A stretch of DNA of 48,176 bases, from positions 1 through 48,176 of the forward strand of contig UBXG01000040.1 of NCBI GenBank assembly GCA_900469475.1, in the 5' to 3' direction. The position numbers were made by a program, and so were the translations under genes. The notes under the pieces were generated by a model. The model did not search any database. It was given only the letters and a program-made list of their open reading frames with translations, and was not told the DNA's origin. Every line of letters starts with the position of its first letter. The stretch's first letter is position 1. Below, one piece after another: positions 14,824 through 22,850 of the stretch. The stretch is from Hyphomicrobiales bacterium (GTDB taxonomy: Bacteria > Pseudomonadota > Alphaproteobacteria > Rhizobiales > Rhizobiaceae).

Positions 14824-17400
14824 ATGGCATTGGAGACCTACAACCGCAAACGCGATTTCAGCAAGACCACCGAGCCGAGAGGGCGAGCCGGCAGAAAAAA
14901 GATCGCGGTATCCGGCAACAGCTACGTCATTCAGAAACACGATGCGCGCCGGCTCCACTATGATTTTCGCCTCGAATTGGACGGGGTTTTGAAGAGCTGG
15001 GCCGTGACTAAGGGGCCGAGCCTGATAGCCGGCGAAAAGCGGCTGGCGGTGCAGACCGAAGATCACCCGCTGGAGTATGGTAATTTCGAAGGCACGATCC
15101 CCAAGGGCGAATATGGCGGCGGGACCGTCATCGTCTGGGACAAGGGCTCTTGGACGCCGCTTGGCGATCCCCATAAGGGCCTTGCGAAGGGACATCTCGA
15201 ATTCGAGCTCCACGGAAAGAAACTCGGCGGCCGGTGGCATCTGATCCGCATGGCGGGGAAGCCACGTGAGAAGCGGGAAAACTGGCTGTTGATCAAAGGC
15301 GAAGACGAGGCGGCCCGCCCGGAAGGCGCTGCCGATATTCTCGAGGAACGACCGGAATCTGCAAAAACGGGGCGTGTCATAGACGAAGTCGAGAACGAAG
15401 AGCCGGGCTGGTCCTCGAAGACCGGGAAGATCCGTCGCAGGGCCAGCCGCAAGAAGCATGATGCCGCCAAGGAGGAAGCCGGCGAAACCGCAACGCAAAC
15501 GGACGCAACGCCCGTTGATCCCTCGTCTTTGAAGGGTGCCCGCAAGGCTACTCTGCCATCCTTCGTCGAACCCGCTTTGGCGACATTGGTATCCAAGCCA
15601 CCTTCAGGCTCCCGGTGGCTTCACGAAATCAAATTCGATGGCTATCGGCTCGAGGTCCGCATCGAGGCAGGCCGCATCAAGCTGCTAACGCGCAGCGGCC
15701 TCGACTGGAGCCAGAAATTCGGCAAGGAGATTATCAGCGCCTTCCGGGATCTGCCCGTCGGCACCGCAATCATCGACGGCGAGCTGGTCGTCGAGCCGGC
15801 GGCCGGCGCGTCCGATTTCTCTGCCCTGCAAGCGGATCTCAGCGAGGGCCGCAGCGACCGTTTCGTCTTCTATGCTTTCGATCTCCTCTATCTCGACGGC
15901 TATGACCTGAAGGCATCGCCCTTGATCGGCCGCAAGGAATTGCTGCGGAAGATCATTCCCTCCGAAACCGGGATCCTTCGCTTCAGCAGTCATTTTGATG
16001 AAAATGGCGACCTGCTGTTGTCGCATGCCTGCAGATTGAGCCTGGAAGGGATCGTATCGAAGATTGCCGATGATCCATATCGCCCCGGCCGCGGCAAGAC
16101 ATGGGTGAAATCAAAATGTTCCTCCCGGCAGGAGTTCGTGATCGGCGGCTGGGTCCCATCGACAACGTCACGAAAGGCGATCGGCTCGCTGGTGCTCGGC
16201 GTCTATGAAGATGGCAAGCTCGAACATGTCGGCCGCGTCGGTACGGGTTACACGCACACTGTCGCCGAGCAGCTCTTCAAAAGGCTAACCCACCTGCAAG
16301 TGAAGGAAAATCCTTTCGCAACCAAGCTCACCGCGGAAGAGCATCGCGGTGTCCGCTTCGTGCGGCCTGAACTGGTTGCGGAAGTCGAATTTCGCGCCTG
16401 GACGGCAGATGGCCATTTGCGCCACGCCTCCTTCCGCGGATTGCGAGAAGACAAGAATCCGCTCGAGATCGTTCGCGAAACACCGAAATCCACGAGGACG
16501 TCTTCGACTGAAAAGCCCGCGCGCAGCAACGTATCCTTGACCCACGGCGATCGCCTCTATTGGCCTGACGAAGGTGTTACGAAGGCGGGGCTTGCGGATT
16601 ATTATACCGAGGTCTGGCGCTATATGGGGCCTTTCGTCGTCGGCCGGCCGCTCGCGCTCGTACGGTGTCCCAACGGCGTCGCCGGCCAGCATTTCTTCCA
16701 GAAGCATGCCTGGAAGGGCATGAACAGGAACATCGCATTGGCAAAAGATCCCCAGGACGAAGAACCCTATGTCAGCATCGATGACCTGAATGGCCTGATC
16801 GGCCTCGTGCAGGCGGCAGTCCTCGAAATCCATCCCTGGGGATCGATGATCGGCAATTGGGAAAAGCCTGACATGATCATCATGGACCTCGATCCAGGTC
16901 CGGACGTCGCCTGGAGCAAGGTCATCGCCGCCGCGGAAGAAACGGCTGAGCGGCTGAGGCAGACGGGACTGGTTCCTTTCGTGAAGACTTCGGGCGGAAA
17001 AGGGCTGCACATCGTCTGCCCGCTGGTCGCCAAGGCCGAATGGCCTGTCGTCAAGGCCTTTACCAAGGGTATCGCCGACGCCATGGCCGCCGACAGCCCA
17101 GATCGCTATGTTTCCACCATCACCAAATCGAAACGCCGCGGCAAGATCCTGATCGATTATCTGAGAAATCAACGCGGCTCGACTGCCGTCGCGCCTTACT
17201 CCACCCGCGCACGGCCGGGCGCCGCGGTCTCGATGCCTTTATCCTGGGAGGAGTTGAGCCCTGCAATAGGGCCGGACTATTTCGCCGTGCTCAATGTGCC
17301 GACGCGGCTTGCCGCGCTCCGTTCGGATCCCTGGGCCGACTTCCGGAAAGCCGCCGAACCCCTGCGCGAGGCGTCCGCGAAGACCAAGCGTAAGTCTTGA
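14824..17400 (+). CDS. ligD: ATP-dependent DNA ligase D, three-domain NHEJ enzyme
   Basis: An 858-residue nuclear-type end-joining enzyme with all three activities. The N-terminal phosphoesterase domain (about 1-170) has HDARRLHYDFRLE with metal ligands H39, H45 and D47. The central ligase domain (about 240-540) has EIKFDGYRLEV, where K270 is the adenylated lysine, and later LEGIVSKIADDPYRPGR. The C-terminal primase-like polymerase domain (about 575-850) has the catalytic pair in MDLDPGPD (D688, D690) and KTSGGKGLHIVCPL. Domain order PE-LIG-POL matches Pseudomonas LigD. It follows ku by two bases and shares its EcfG-type promoter. No domain is missing, so it should both process and seal broken ends. 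Confidence 0.96.
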   Translation: MALETYNRKRDFSKTTEPRGRAGRKKIAVSGNSYVIQKHDARRLHYDFRLELDGVLKSWAVTKGPSLIAGEKRLAVQTEDHPLEYGNFEGTIPKGEYGGGTVIVWDKGSWTPLGDPHKGLAKGHLEFELHGKKLGGRWHLIRMAGKPREKRENWLLIKGEDEAARPEGAADILEERPESAKTGRVIDEVENEEPGWSSKTGKIRRRASRKKHDAAKEEAGETATQTDATPVDPSSLKGARKATLPSFVEPALATLVSKPPSGSRWLHEIKFDGYRLEVRIEAGRIKLLTRSGLDWSQKFGKEIISAFRDLPVGTAIIDGELVVEPAAGASDFSALQADLSEGRSDRFVFYAFDLLYLDGYDLKASPLIGRKELLRKIIPSETGILRFSSHFDENGDLLLSHACRLSLEGIVSKIADDPYRPGRGKTWVKSKCSSRQEFVIGGWVPSTTSRKAIGSLVLGVYEDGKLEHVGRVGTGYTHTVAEQLFKRLTHLQVKENPFATKLTAEEHRGVRFVRPELVAEVEFRAWTADGHLRHASFRGLREDKNPLEIVRETPKSTRTSSTEKPARSNVSLTHGDRLYWPDEGVTKAGLADYYTEVWRYMGPFVVGRPLALVRCPNGVAGQHFFQKHAWKGMNRNIALAKDPQDEEPYVSIDDLNGLIGLVQAAVLEIHPWGSMIGNWEKPDMIIMDLDPGPDVAWSKVIAAAEETAERLRQTGLVPFVKTSGGKGLHIVCPLVAKAEWPVVKAFTKGIADAMAADSPDRYVSTITKSKRRGKILIDYLRNQRGSTAVAPYSTRARPGAAVSMPLSWEELSPAIGPDYFAVLNVPTRLAALRSDPWADFRKAAEPLREASAKTKRKS

Positions 17401-17439
17401 CGAACAAATTTCTTCCTGACAGCGAAAGCCCGCAGGTGA

Positions 17440-18246
17440 CTAGCGGTTCCTTGCGCCCTTTTCCTGCGAAAGGCTCTTGCGAAGGGCATCCATGATGCTG
17501 ATGACATTGCTGGGTGCTGCGGCTTCTTCCACCTTTGCCTTGGCGGGCCGCTTGCGCCCTTTCTTCTTGGCGGCGATGATATCGAGCAGCTTTTCCTGAA
17601 CTGGGTCCGAAACCATCGCTGGGTCCCATGGTTTCGTGCGTTCATCTATCAGCTCGCCGACCAGCTTCATCAGCTTGCCGTCCACCGGCTCTGATCCGAT
17701 ATTTCCAAAATAGTTCCGTTCATCGCGCACCTCGTCGCCGAAGCGCAGGGTCCAAAGGACGATCCCCTTGTCTCTAGGCTCTAGCATGACGGCACGTTCG
17801 CGGCGATACATGACGAGCCGGGATATGCCCACCATGCGGCTTGCAGCCATCGCATCGCGGATGACGCAGTAGGCTTCCTCTCCGACAGCATCGTCGGGCG
17901 TGAGGTAATGCGGCGTATCGAACCAGATCCATTCGATGCTGTCGCGCGGTACGAACATCTCGATATCGATCGTCCGGGTGCTTTCAAGGCCGACCGCATC
18001 GAGTTCCTCATCCTCAAGCATGACATAGTCATTCTCCCCGCGCTCATAGCCTTTCACTTCATCGTCCTCATCCACAGCCTTGCCCGTGACGGAATCCACG
18101 TATTGGCTGACGATGCGATTGCCTGTCTTTCTATTGAGCGTGTGAAAACGAACCTTTTCATTATCACTTGTCGCCGGCGCCATGGCGACCGGGCAAGTCA
18201 CCAGCGACAGCTTGAGATAGCCTTTCCAGAAAGAACGCGGAGCCAT
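17440..18246 (-). CDS. ku: Second Ku protein, facing ku-ligD
   Basis: A 268-residue Ku homologue. APRSFWKGYLKLSLVTCPVA starts the beta-barrel, followed by VRFHTLNRKTGNRIVSQYVD and VKGYERGENDYVMLEDEEL. It differs clearly from the first Ku and ends with a short Lys/Ala segment and a final helix (VISIMDALRKSL) but no long basic tail. A similar MDLMEALR-type helix also occurs in the first Ku, so this may be the LigD-interaction element. The gene is convergent with ligD, 39 bases apart. Its own EcfG-type promoter stands at 18270-18295. In S. meliloti a comparable ku3/ku4 pair with ligD2 is stress-regulated; this locus looks equivalent, by inference. Confidence 0.95.
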   Translation of the reverse strand: MAPRSFWKGYLKLSLVTCPVAMAPATSDNEKVRFHTLNRKTGNRIVSQYVDSVTGKAVDEDDEVKGYERGENDYVMLEDEELDAVGLESTRTIDIEMFVPRDSIEWIWFDTPHYLTPDDAVGEEAYCVIRDAMAASRMVGISRLVMYRRERAVMLEPRDKGIVLWTLRFGDEVRDERNYFGNIGSEPVDGKLMKLVGELIDERTKPWDPAMVSDPVQEKLLDIIAAKKKGRKRPAKAKVEEAAAPSNVISIMDALRKSLSQEKGARNR

Positions 18247-18269
18247 GTTTTTCTCTCCAATAGGAAGGG

Positions 18270-18295
18270 AACGATCTCCGGCATTTCCTGGTTCC
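18270..18295 (-). promoter_or_regulatory. EcfG-type promoter of the second ku
   Basis: On the minus strand GGAAC (18295-18291) is followed after 17 bases by CGTT (18273-18270). EcfG promoters accept 16 or 17 bases. The element ends 24 bases before the ATG at 18246, a good distance for a leadered transcript. Confidence 0.65.
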
Positions 18296-18322
18296 CTGGC
18301 ATGACGCTATTCCGGCCGAGAC

Positions 18323-19930
18323 TCAATGCATGCCACCGCCGCCGTCCTCCTTGAGATCGACATTGCTGAGAATCAAGGCGAGTGGAATGGCGCAGAGCAC
18401 GATCAGCATCAACACATGGAATACATCGATATAGGCCAGGAAGCTCGCCTGGGTCTGCACCTGCTGGCCGACCCAGGCGGTCGCCTGCGCCTTCGCATCC
18501 GCCATGGTCGCTCCCTTCTCGGCAAAATAGCGTGTCATGGTTTGCAGCGCGTCGTGATAGGCGGGTGAAGATGGCGTGATGTGCTCAACGAGCCGGCTCT
18601 GGTGCCACTGCTCGCGATGAGCAAGCACGTTCGACGCAATGCAGACGCCGATCGAACCGCCAATATTTCGCGCGGCATTGATCATGGCGGATGCCTGATT
18701 GGTCTGCTCCGGTCTCAGACCGAAATAGGAAGCCGAGGTGATCGGAATGAAGATCAGCGGTAGGCCAAGTCCTATATAGAGGCGCGACCAGACAAAGAAA
18801 CTGAAGTTCAATCCCGGATAAAGCCTGGTCAATTGCCACATGGATGCCGCAATAATCGCCGCGCCGATGGCAATCAGATATTTCGGTTGAATCACGGAAT
18901 TGACGCGTCCGGCAACGAACATCATGACCATGGTAACAAGACCGCCCGGCGACAAGGCCAACCCCGCCCATGTTGCGGTATATCCGTAATTCTGCTGCAC
19001 GACTTCGGGGATGAACTGCGTCGTTGCGATCAGGATCGCGCCGACCGCCATCATGACGATGAAGCAGGAGCCGAATTGCCGTGTGCCGAGCAGCCAGCCA
19101 TCGATGATCGGATTGGCCTTCGTCAGAACCCATGGAATGGCAAGAAGAAACGATAGCAGGCAGATCGTCGCCGTCAGGATGATGAAGTTGGAACCGAACC
19201 AATCATCGGTTTGCCCTCGATCGAGCGTAAGCTCCAGCGAACCGAGAAATGTCGCAACCAGCAGAAAACCGACAATGTCGAAGCGCACGCCCTTGCGCCG
19301 AAACTCCTCACGCATCTGCTTCGTCTTCGGCGTTTCATTGAGCAGGGCATAAACGAGGATGAAGGCGAAGACGCCGACCGGACCGTTGATGAGAAAACAC
19401 CAGTGCCAGGAAAGATTATCCGAGAGATAGCCGCCCAGGGTCGGGCCGATGACCGGCGCGACGACCACGGCGACGCCGAAAAGCGCAAAAGCCTGCCCGC
19501 GCTTTGCCGGCGGGAAGGCATCCGCCAGGATCGCCTGCGAGGTCGGCACCATGCCGCCGCCGGCAAAGCCCTGGATCATCCGAAAGATCAGCAACGTCTC
19601 GAGGTTCCAGGACAACCCGCACAGGATGGAAGCGATGGTGAACGTTGCGAGGCACAGAAGATAAAAACGCCGTCGGCCGAACCGTTCCGCAAAGTAGCTG
19701 CTGGCAACGAGCACGATGGCATTCGAGACGAGATACGTCGTCACCACCCAGGAGGCTTCATCGGAACTGACGGCAAGACCGCCGGAAATGTAGCGCAGCG
19801 CTACGTTGGCGATCGTAGTATCCAGCACCTCCATGAAGGTCGCGAGCGACACGACGATGGCAATGAGCCAAGGGTTCGTGACACGCTCGGATGAGGCTGC
19901 GCCTCCATTTGCCGTTGCTGCGCCACTCAT
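18323..19930 (-). CDS. DHA2-family MFS drug efflux permease (EmrB-like)
   Basis: A 535-residue inner-membrane proton antiporter with 14 predicted hydrophobic segments. Family motifs are visible: LDTTIANVALRYISG in the first helix, GRRRFYLLCLATF (motif A), RMIQGFAGGGMVP and the motif C segment APVIGPTLGGYLSDN. Together with the preceding adaptor it would move hydrophobic drugs or toxins across the envelope through an outer-membrane channel that is not encoded here. The ATG at 19930, one base after the adaptor stop and preceded by GAGGA, is chosen over the upstream in-frame start at 20011. The substrate is unknown. Confidence 0.9.
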   Translation of the reverse strand: MSGAATANGGAASSERVTNPWLIAIVVSLATFMEVLDTTIANVALRYISGGLAVSSDEASWVVTTYLVSNAIVLVASSYFAERFGRRRFYLLCLATFTIASILCGLSWNLETLLIFRMIQGFAGGGMVPTSQAILADAFPPAKRGQAFALFGVAVVVAPVIGPTLGGYLSDNLSWHWCFLINGPVGVFAFILVYALLNETPKTKQMREEFRRKGVRFDIVGFLLVATFLGSLELTLDRGQTDDWFGSNFIILTATICLLSFLLAIPWVLTKANPIIDGWLLGTRQFGSCFIVMMAVGAILIATTQFIPEVVQQNYGYTATWAGLALSPGGLVTMVMMFVAGRVNSVIQPKYLIAIGAAIIAASMWQLTRLYPGLNFSFFVWSRLYIGLGLPLIFIPITSASYFGLRPEQTNQASAMINAARNIGGSIGVCIASNVLAHREQWHQSRLVEHITPSSPAYHDALQTMTRYFAEKGATMADAKAQATAWVGQQVQTQASFLAYIDVFHVLMLIVLCAIPLALILSNVDLKEDGGGGMH

Positions 19931-19931
19931 C

Positions 19932-21077
19932 TCAGTTCCTCGGCCGGACCGTGACCGTCGGCACGACGGACATGCCGGGGCCGATGGGGAGATCGGCGGG
20001 CCATTGGTCAACGACGATCTTCACCGGCACGCGCTGCGTGACCTTCACATAGTTGCCGGTCGCGTTTTCCGCCGGCAGGAGTGAAAAGGCTGTGCCGGAG
20101 CCTGGCTGGACGGAGGCCACCTTGCCATGCAGCGTATGATCCGGATAGGCGTCGATCGTCACATCCACCGGCTGACCCGGACGCATGTCGGTCAGCTGCG
20201 TTTCCTTGAAATTCGCAGTAATCCAGATTTCATCCGGGACGAAGGTCGCGATCGCCTGGCCGGCATCGATGAACTGGCCCTTTGCGCCGGTGAGACGGAC
20301 GACGCGGCCGGGCTGCGCAGCGGTTATCGTCGTATAGCTGAGATTTTGCTGGGCTTCTTCGGCCTGCGCTTGCGCCTGCTTGAGGCTTGCCAGCGCGCTC
20401 GATTTCTGCGCCTCGGCCACGGCCTTGTTCTTCAAGGCGGAAGTCACGTTTGCCTGCATCTGGGCAAGGCTTGCCTGATCCTGCTGCAAGGTGGACGCCG
20501 CCTGCTGTACCGCCTGTACGCTGCCCGATCCGGATTTGACCAGCTGCTGCTGGCGATTGGCCTCCTGCTGCGCATATTGCAGAGCCGCGTTGGCCGAATT
20601 CAGCTGCGCCTTTGCCACATCGACGGAGGCGGCAGCCGCCTCGATCTGTGCACTCGCGCTCTCGACAGAGGCCTTGGCGGCCTCTATCTGCGCATTTGCC
20701 TGGTCAAGCGCGATCTGGTAATCCCGCGGCTCGATCCGCAGGATGACATCGCCGGCCTTGACATGCTGGTTGTCGGTCACCGGCACGTCGGAAACGTAGC
20801 CGGAGACCTTGGCGGCAACGGAGAAATTACGAGCGCCGACGAAGGCATCGTCCGTCGTCTCGTAGGGATAGAAATACACCTTCCAGGCGAACCATCCGGC
20901 GGCAATGAGAACCACCAGAGCTACGGCCGCGAACAGGATCCAGAAGGGATGACGGCGAAGGAAGGAAGGCCGCTTTGCTTCCTGCCGGGCCTCGTTCTGA
21001 CGTTCGATTTCATCTGAAACCTGCTGTGTCGGCCGGTCGGGCCTGGTTTCCATGGTTGTGGATTGATTGTCAGCCAT
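19932..21077 (-). CDS. HlyD/EmrA-family membrane fusion protein
   Basis: A 381-residue periplasmic adaptor anchored by one N-terminal transmembrane helix (FWILFAAVALVVLIAAGWFA). The biotinyl-lipoyl-like halves flank a long Ala/Gln-rich coiled-coil hairpin (about residues 100-220). The C-terminal part has the EmrA pattern FKETQLTDMRPGQPVDVTID and GTAFSLLPAENATGNYVKV. The ATG at 21077 follows AAAGG by seven bases. The permease gene follows after one base, so the two form a classic emrAB unit. UdgX lies 65 bp upstream on the same strand and might share the transcript. Confidence 0.9.
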   Translation of the reverse strand: MADNQSTTMETRPDRPTQQVSDEIERQNEARQEAKRPSFLRRHPFWILFAAVALVVLIAAGWFAWKVYFYPYETTDDAFVGARNFSVAAKVSGYVSDVPVTDNQHVKAGDVILRIEPRDYQIALDQANAQIEAAKASVESASAQIEAAAASVDVAKAQLNSANAALQYAQQEANRQQQLVKSGSGSVQAVQQAASTLQQDQASLAQMQANVTSALKNKAVAEAQKSSALASLKQAQAQAEEAQQNLSYTTITAAQPGRVVRLTGAKGQFIDAGQAIATFVPDEIWITANFKETQLTDMRPGQPVDVTIDAYPDHTLHGKVASVQPGSGTAFSLLPAENATGNYVKVTQRVPVKIVVDQWPADLPIGPGMSVVPTVTVRPRN

Positions 21078-21142
21078 GACATGACCTTTGCTTTTGTCCT
21101 GCTCAATCTGACTTCGGCGGTTCAATGAAGAGGTGGTCAGCC

Positions 21143-21850
21143 CTATAGAAAGCGCGTGACCTTTTTCAAATCCTGGATGAAGGCGGCCCGGTTTCTTTCT
21201 CTCTCGTCAGCCTCCCTGATCCGCAACAGCGCCGAGGGATGGATGGTCACGAGAACATCGAGTTTTGCGGACGAATGTAGGATATGTCCGCGATCACGCA
21301 TGACCTTCACCTTCGTCCCCAGCAGGGAGGATACGGCGGTTGCGCCGAGGGCGACGACCAGTTTTGGCTGGAGCAGCTCGAGTTCCGCGCCTAACCACCA
21401 GGCGCAACGTTGTATCTCTCCGGCATTCGGCCGAGCGTGCAGACGCTTCTTGCCGCGCATCTGATATTTGAAATGCTTGACGGCGTTGGTGACATAGCAA
21501 CGATCGCGATCCACCCCTGCTTCATCAAGGCATTGATCCAACAGCCGGCCCGCAGGCCCCACGAAAGGCCGAGCAGCCTGATCCTCCTTGTCGCCGGGTT
21601 GCTCGCCGACGAGGACGATTTCAGCGGTGCGAGGCCCTTCGCCGAATACAAGATGAGTGGCGTTGCGATAGAGGTCGCAGCGTTGGCATGATTGCGCATC
21701 GTCACGCAGCTCGTCGAGTGTCTCTGCGTCTGCATGTTCATACGCTAACGAAGGGCCTGCGCCGGCCGAAGCAAATCTCTCCAGCATGGGGGGCTCGCAA
21801 TGGTTCCAGATTCTCCAACGATCAACTAATCGCTCTTCTGTTTGTTCCAT
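21143..21850 (-). CDS. udgX: UdgX-type uracil-DNA binding protein (family 4-like UDG)
   Basis: A 235-residue member of the uracil-DNA glycosylase superfamily. C55 and C58 (CQRCDLYRNAT) open the iron-sulphur ligand set of family 4-type enzymes. GEQPGDKED (82-90) is the UdgX form of motif A, and KKRLH (134-138) in KHFKYQMRGKKRLHARPN is the UdgX loop whose histidine forms a covalent bond with the sugar after uracil is cut out in Mycobacterium smegmatis UdgX. TIHPSALLRI is the C-terminal HPS motif. The ATG at 21850 has AAGG/GGAG upstream; an in-frame ATG at 21892 has none. Divergent from a stress-type gene with an EcfG promoter and close to the NHEJ locus, it fits a DNA damage context. Confidence 0.88.
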   Translation of the reverse strand: MEQTEERLVDRWRIWNHCEPPMLERFASAGAGPSLAYEHADAETLDELRDDAQSCQRCDLYRNATHLVFGEGPRTAEIVLVGEQPGDKEDQAARPFVGPAGRLLDQCLDEAGVDRDRCYVTNAVKHFKYQMRGKKRLHARPNAGEIQRCAWWLGAELELLQPKLVVALGATAVSSLLGTKVKVMRDRGHILHSSAKLDVLVTIHPSALLRIREADERERNRAAFIQDLKKVTRFL

Positions 21851-21872
21851 CGCTCCGACCTTGCCGCTGCGG

Positions 21873-21897
21873 GGAACCCACGCAACCGGCATTCGTT
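21873..21897 (+). promoter_or_regulatory. EcfG-type promoter of the 117-residue stress-type protein
   Basis: GGAAC (21873-21877), 16 bases, CGTT (21894-21897) is a perfect general-stress promoter. Transcription would start near 21904, followed by the strong AAGGAG and ATG at 21932. It lies in the 81-base gap between the divergent udgX and this gene. Confidence 0.75.
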
Positions 21898-21931
21898 AGG
21901 TCGATAGGAACATGCAAAAGGAGAATTCCTC

Positions 21932-22285
21932 ATGAGCGGTCAAAGCAAACCAGGCCCCTTCGCACTCAGTGCATTCTTCGCTGATGAATATGATGCGGAA
22001 GCTGCGGCCCAGGAACTGGTAGATGCTGGCATTCCGAAAGACGCGATCACGATGACGCCCGGTAATCGGCCCGATACAACGCCAATCGATCATATGGGCT
22101 TTCTCGACGCGTTGACGGGCATCTTCTTTCATGAAGAACAGCGCATAGCCTATGCGGAGGCGCTGGAACAGGGAGGAACGCTGGTCACGGTCCAGGAGAT
22201 GGACGAGGCACAACACAATATCGCCCTGCCCATCCTGGCGGAGAAAGGCCAGATCGAGATCAACGAACGGGAAAGCGGAGGCTAA
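21932..22285 (+). CDS. Small general-stress-type protein (YflT/GSP17M-like)
   Basis: A 117-residue soluble protein. The start FALSAFFADEYDAEAAAQEL followed by GIPKDAITMTP resembles the ferredoxin-like fold of bacterial general stress protein 17M/YflT, where a residue pair helps define a small alpha-beta domain. A second half, EALEQGGTLVTVQEMDEAQH, repeats the beta-alpha pattern and ends in an acidic tail. The ATG has an excellent AAGGAG eight bases upstream. A perfect EcfG-type promoter precedes it, which agrees with a stress role. No catalytic residues are apparent and the molecular function is unknown. Confidence 0.75.
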   Translation: MSGQSKPGPFALSAFFADEYDAEAAAQELVDAGIPKDAITMTPGNRPDTTPIDHMGFLDALTGIFFHEEQRIAYAEALEQGGTLVTVQEMDEAQHNIALPILAEKGQIEINERESGG

Positions 22286-22318
22286 GGCATCTCCCTTGCC
22301 GCTGGCGATTACGCGCAA

Positions 22319-22516
22319 TCAGTTTGGCGGGTGGCCCGGCCTATGCTGATCACTGCGAATCTTCTGCGCATCCGTGAAGCCATGCGCCCATTCATCGCGC
22401 CGTTGATCGCCTTGTGGAAATGGATTGTTGTCGCTGCACGCCCCTTTCGCAAAGGCCCTTCTGCCGAGCTCATAGGCCTCGTCTTCGGAATTCTTATCGT
22501 CGCTCCCGGTTTTCAT
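22319..22516 (-). CDS. Ribosome modulation factor/CrpP-like small protein
   Basis: A 65-residue protein with the RMF family pattern: AYELGRRAFAKGACSDNNPF followed by RRDEWAHGFTDAQ. RMF proteins bind 70S ribosomes and drive 100S dimer formation in stationary phase. The longer CrpP-like members of the same family have been linked with quinolone tolerance in Pseudomonas. The reading frame continues upstream, but the ATG at 22516 is chosen because it starts at the usual N-terminus and lies two bases after the stop of the DUF982-like gene. An EcfG-like promoter upstream of that pair suggests stress induction. The family call is good; ribosome binding is inferred. Confidence 0.75.
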   Translation of the reverse strand: MKTGSDDKNSEDEAYELGRRAFAKGACSDNNPFPQGDQRRDEWAHGFTDAQKIRSDQHRPGHPPN

Positions 22517-22518
22517 GG

Positions 22519-22680
22519 CTATACCTGCTCCAACACCAGGCGTGCATCGAGGCAGGCGGTCACGAAAGCAGCTCTTGATGCCTCGGGCCCCCGGATCATC
22601 TGATCGTCTCGACCACTGGCTGCAAGACGGACTGGCTTGGTCCAAAGCGTTGAGAATTCCACGTCAATGACATCATACAT
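22519..22680 (-). CDS. Short DUF982-like protein, possibly internally deleted
   Basis: A 53-residue frame with a strong ribosome binding site (GGGAGG five bases before the ATG at 22680). Its start (FSTLWTKPVRLAAS) and end (SRAAFVTACLDARLVLEQ) resemble the beginning and end of DUF982 proteins, small rhizobial proteins of 80-100 residues. The conserved central part with the WP motif is absent, so an internal in-frame deletion is likely. Its stop is two bases from the RMF-like start, suggesting coupled translation. The domain call is tentative; the frame itself is supported by the ribosome binding site and context. Confidence 0.5.
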   Translation of the reverse strand: MYDVIDVEFSTLWTKPVRLAASGRDDQMIRGPEASRAAFVTACLDARLVLEQV

Positions 22681-22734
22681 CCCATCCTCCCATCTCCTGC
22701 CTCTTCTTCTGGATGTCCGCCTCCCGTTGGATCG

Positions 22735-22759
22735 AACACTGGATATTGGCATTTGTTCC
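22735..22759 (-). promoter_or_regulatory. EcfG-like promoter of the DUF982-RMF pair
   Basis: On the minus strand GGAAC (22759-22755), 16 bases, TGTT (22738-22735). The -35 is perfect and the -10 differs from CGTT in its first base. It lies 55 bases before the ATG at 22680. Confidence 0.5.
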
Positions 22760-22850
22760 TCAAATCCTCCGATATAGAGCGGCCCTGCAGAGGTCTCCGC
22801 ATCGGTCCGGAACCTCCGTGCTGGGGCAAGATTGGGGAATAATAAGGTCG

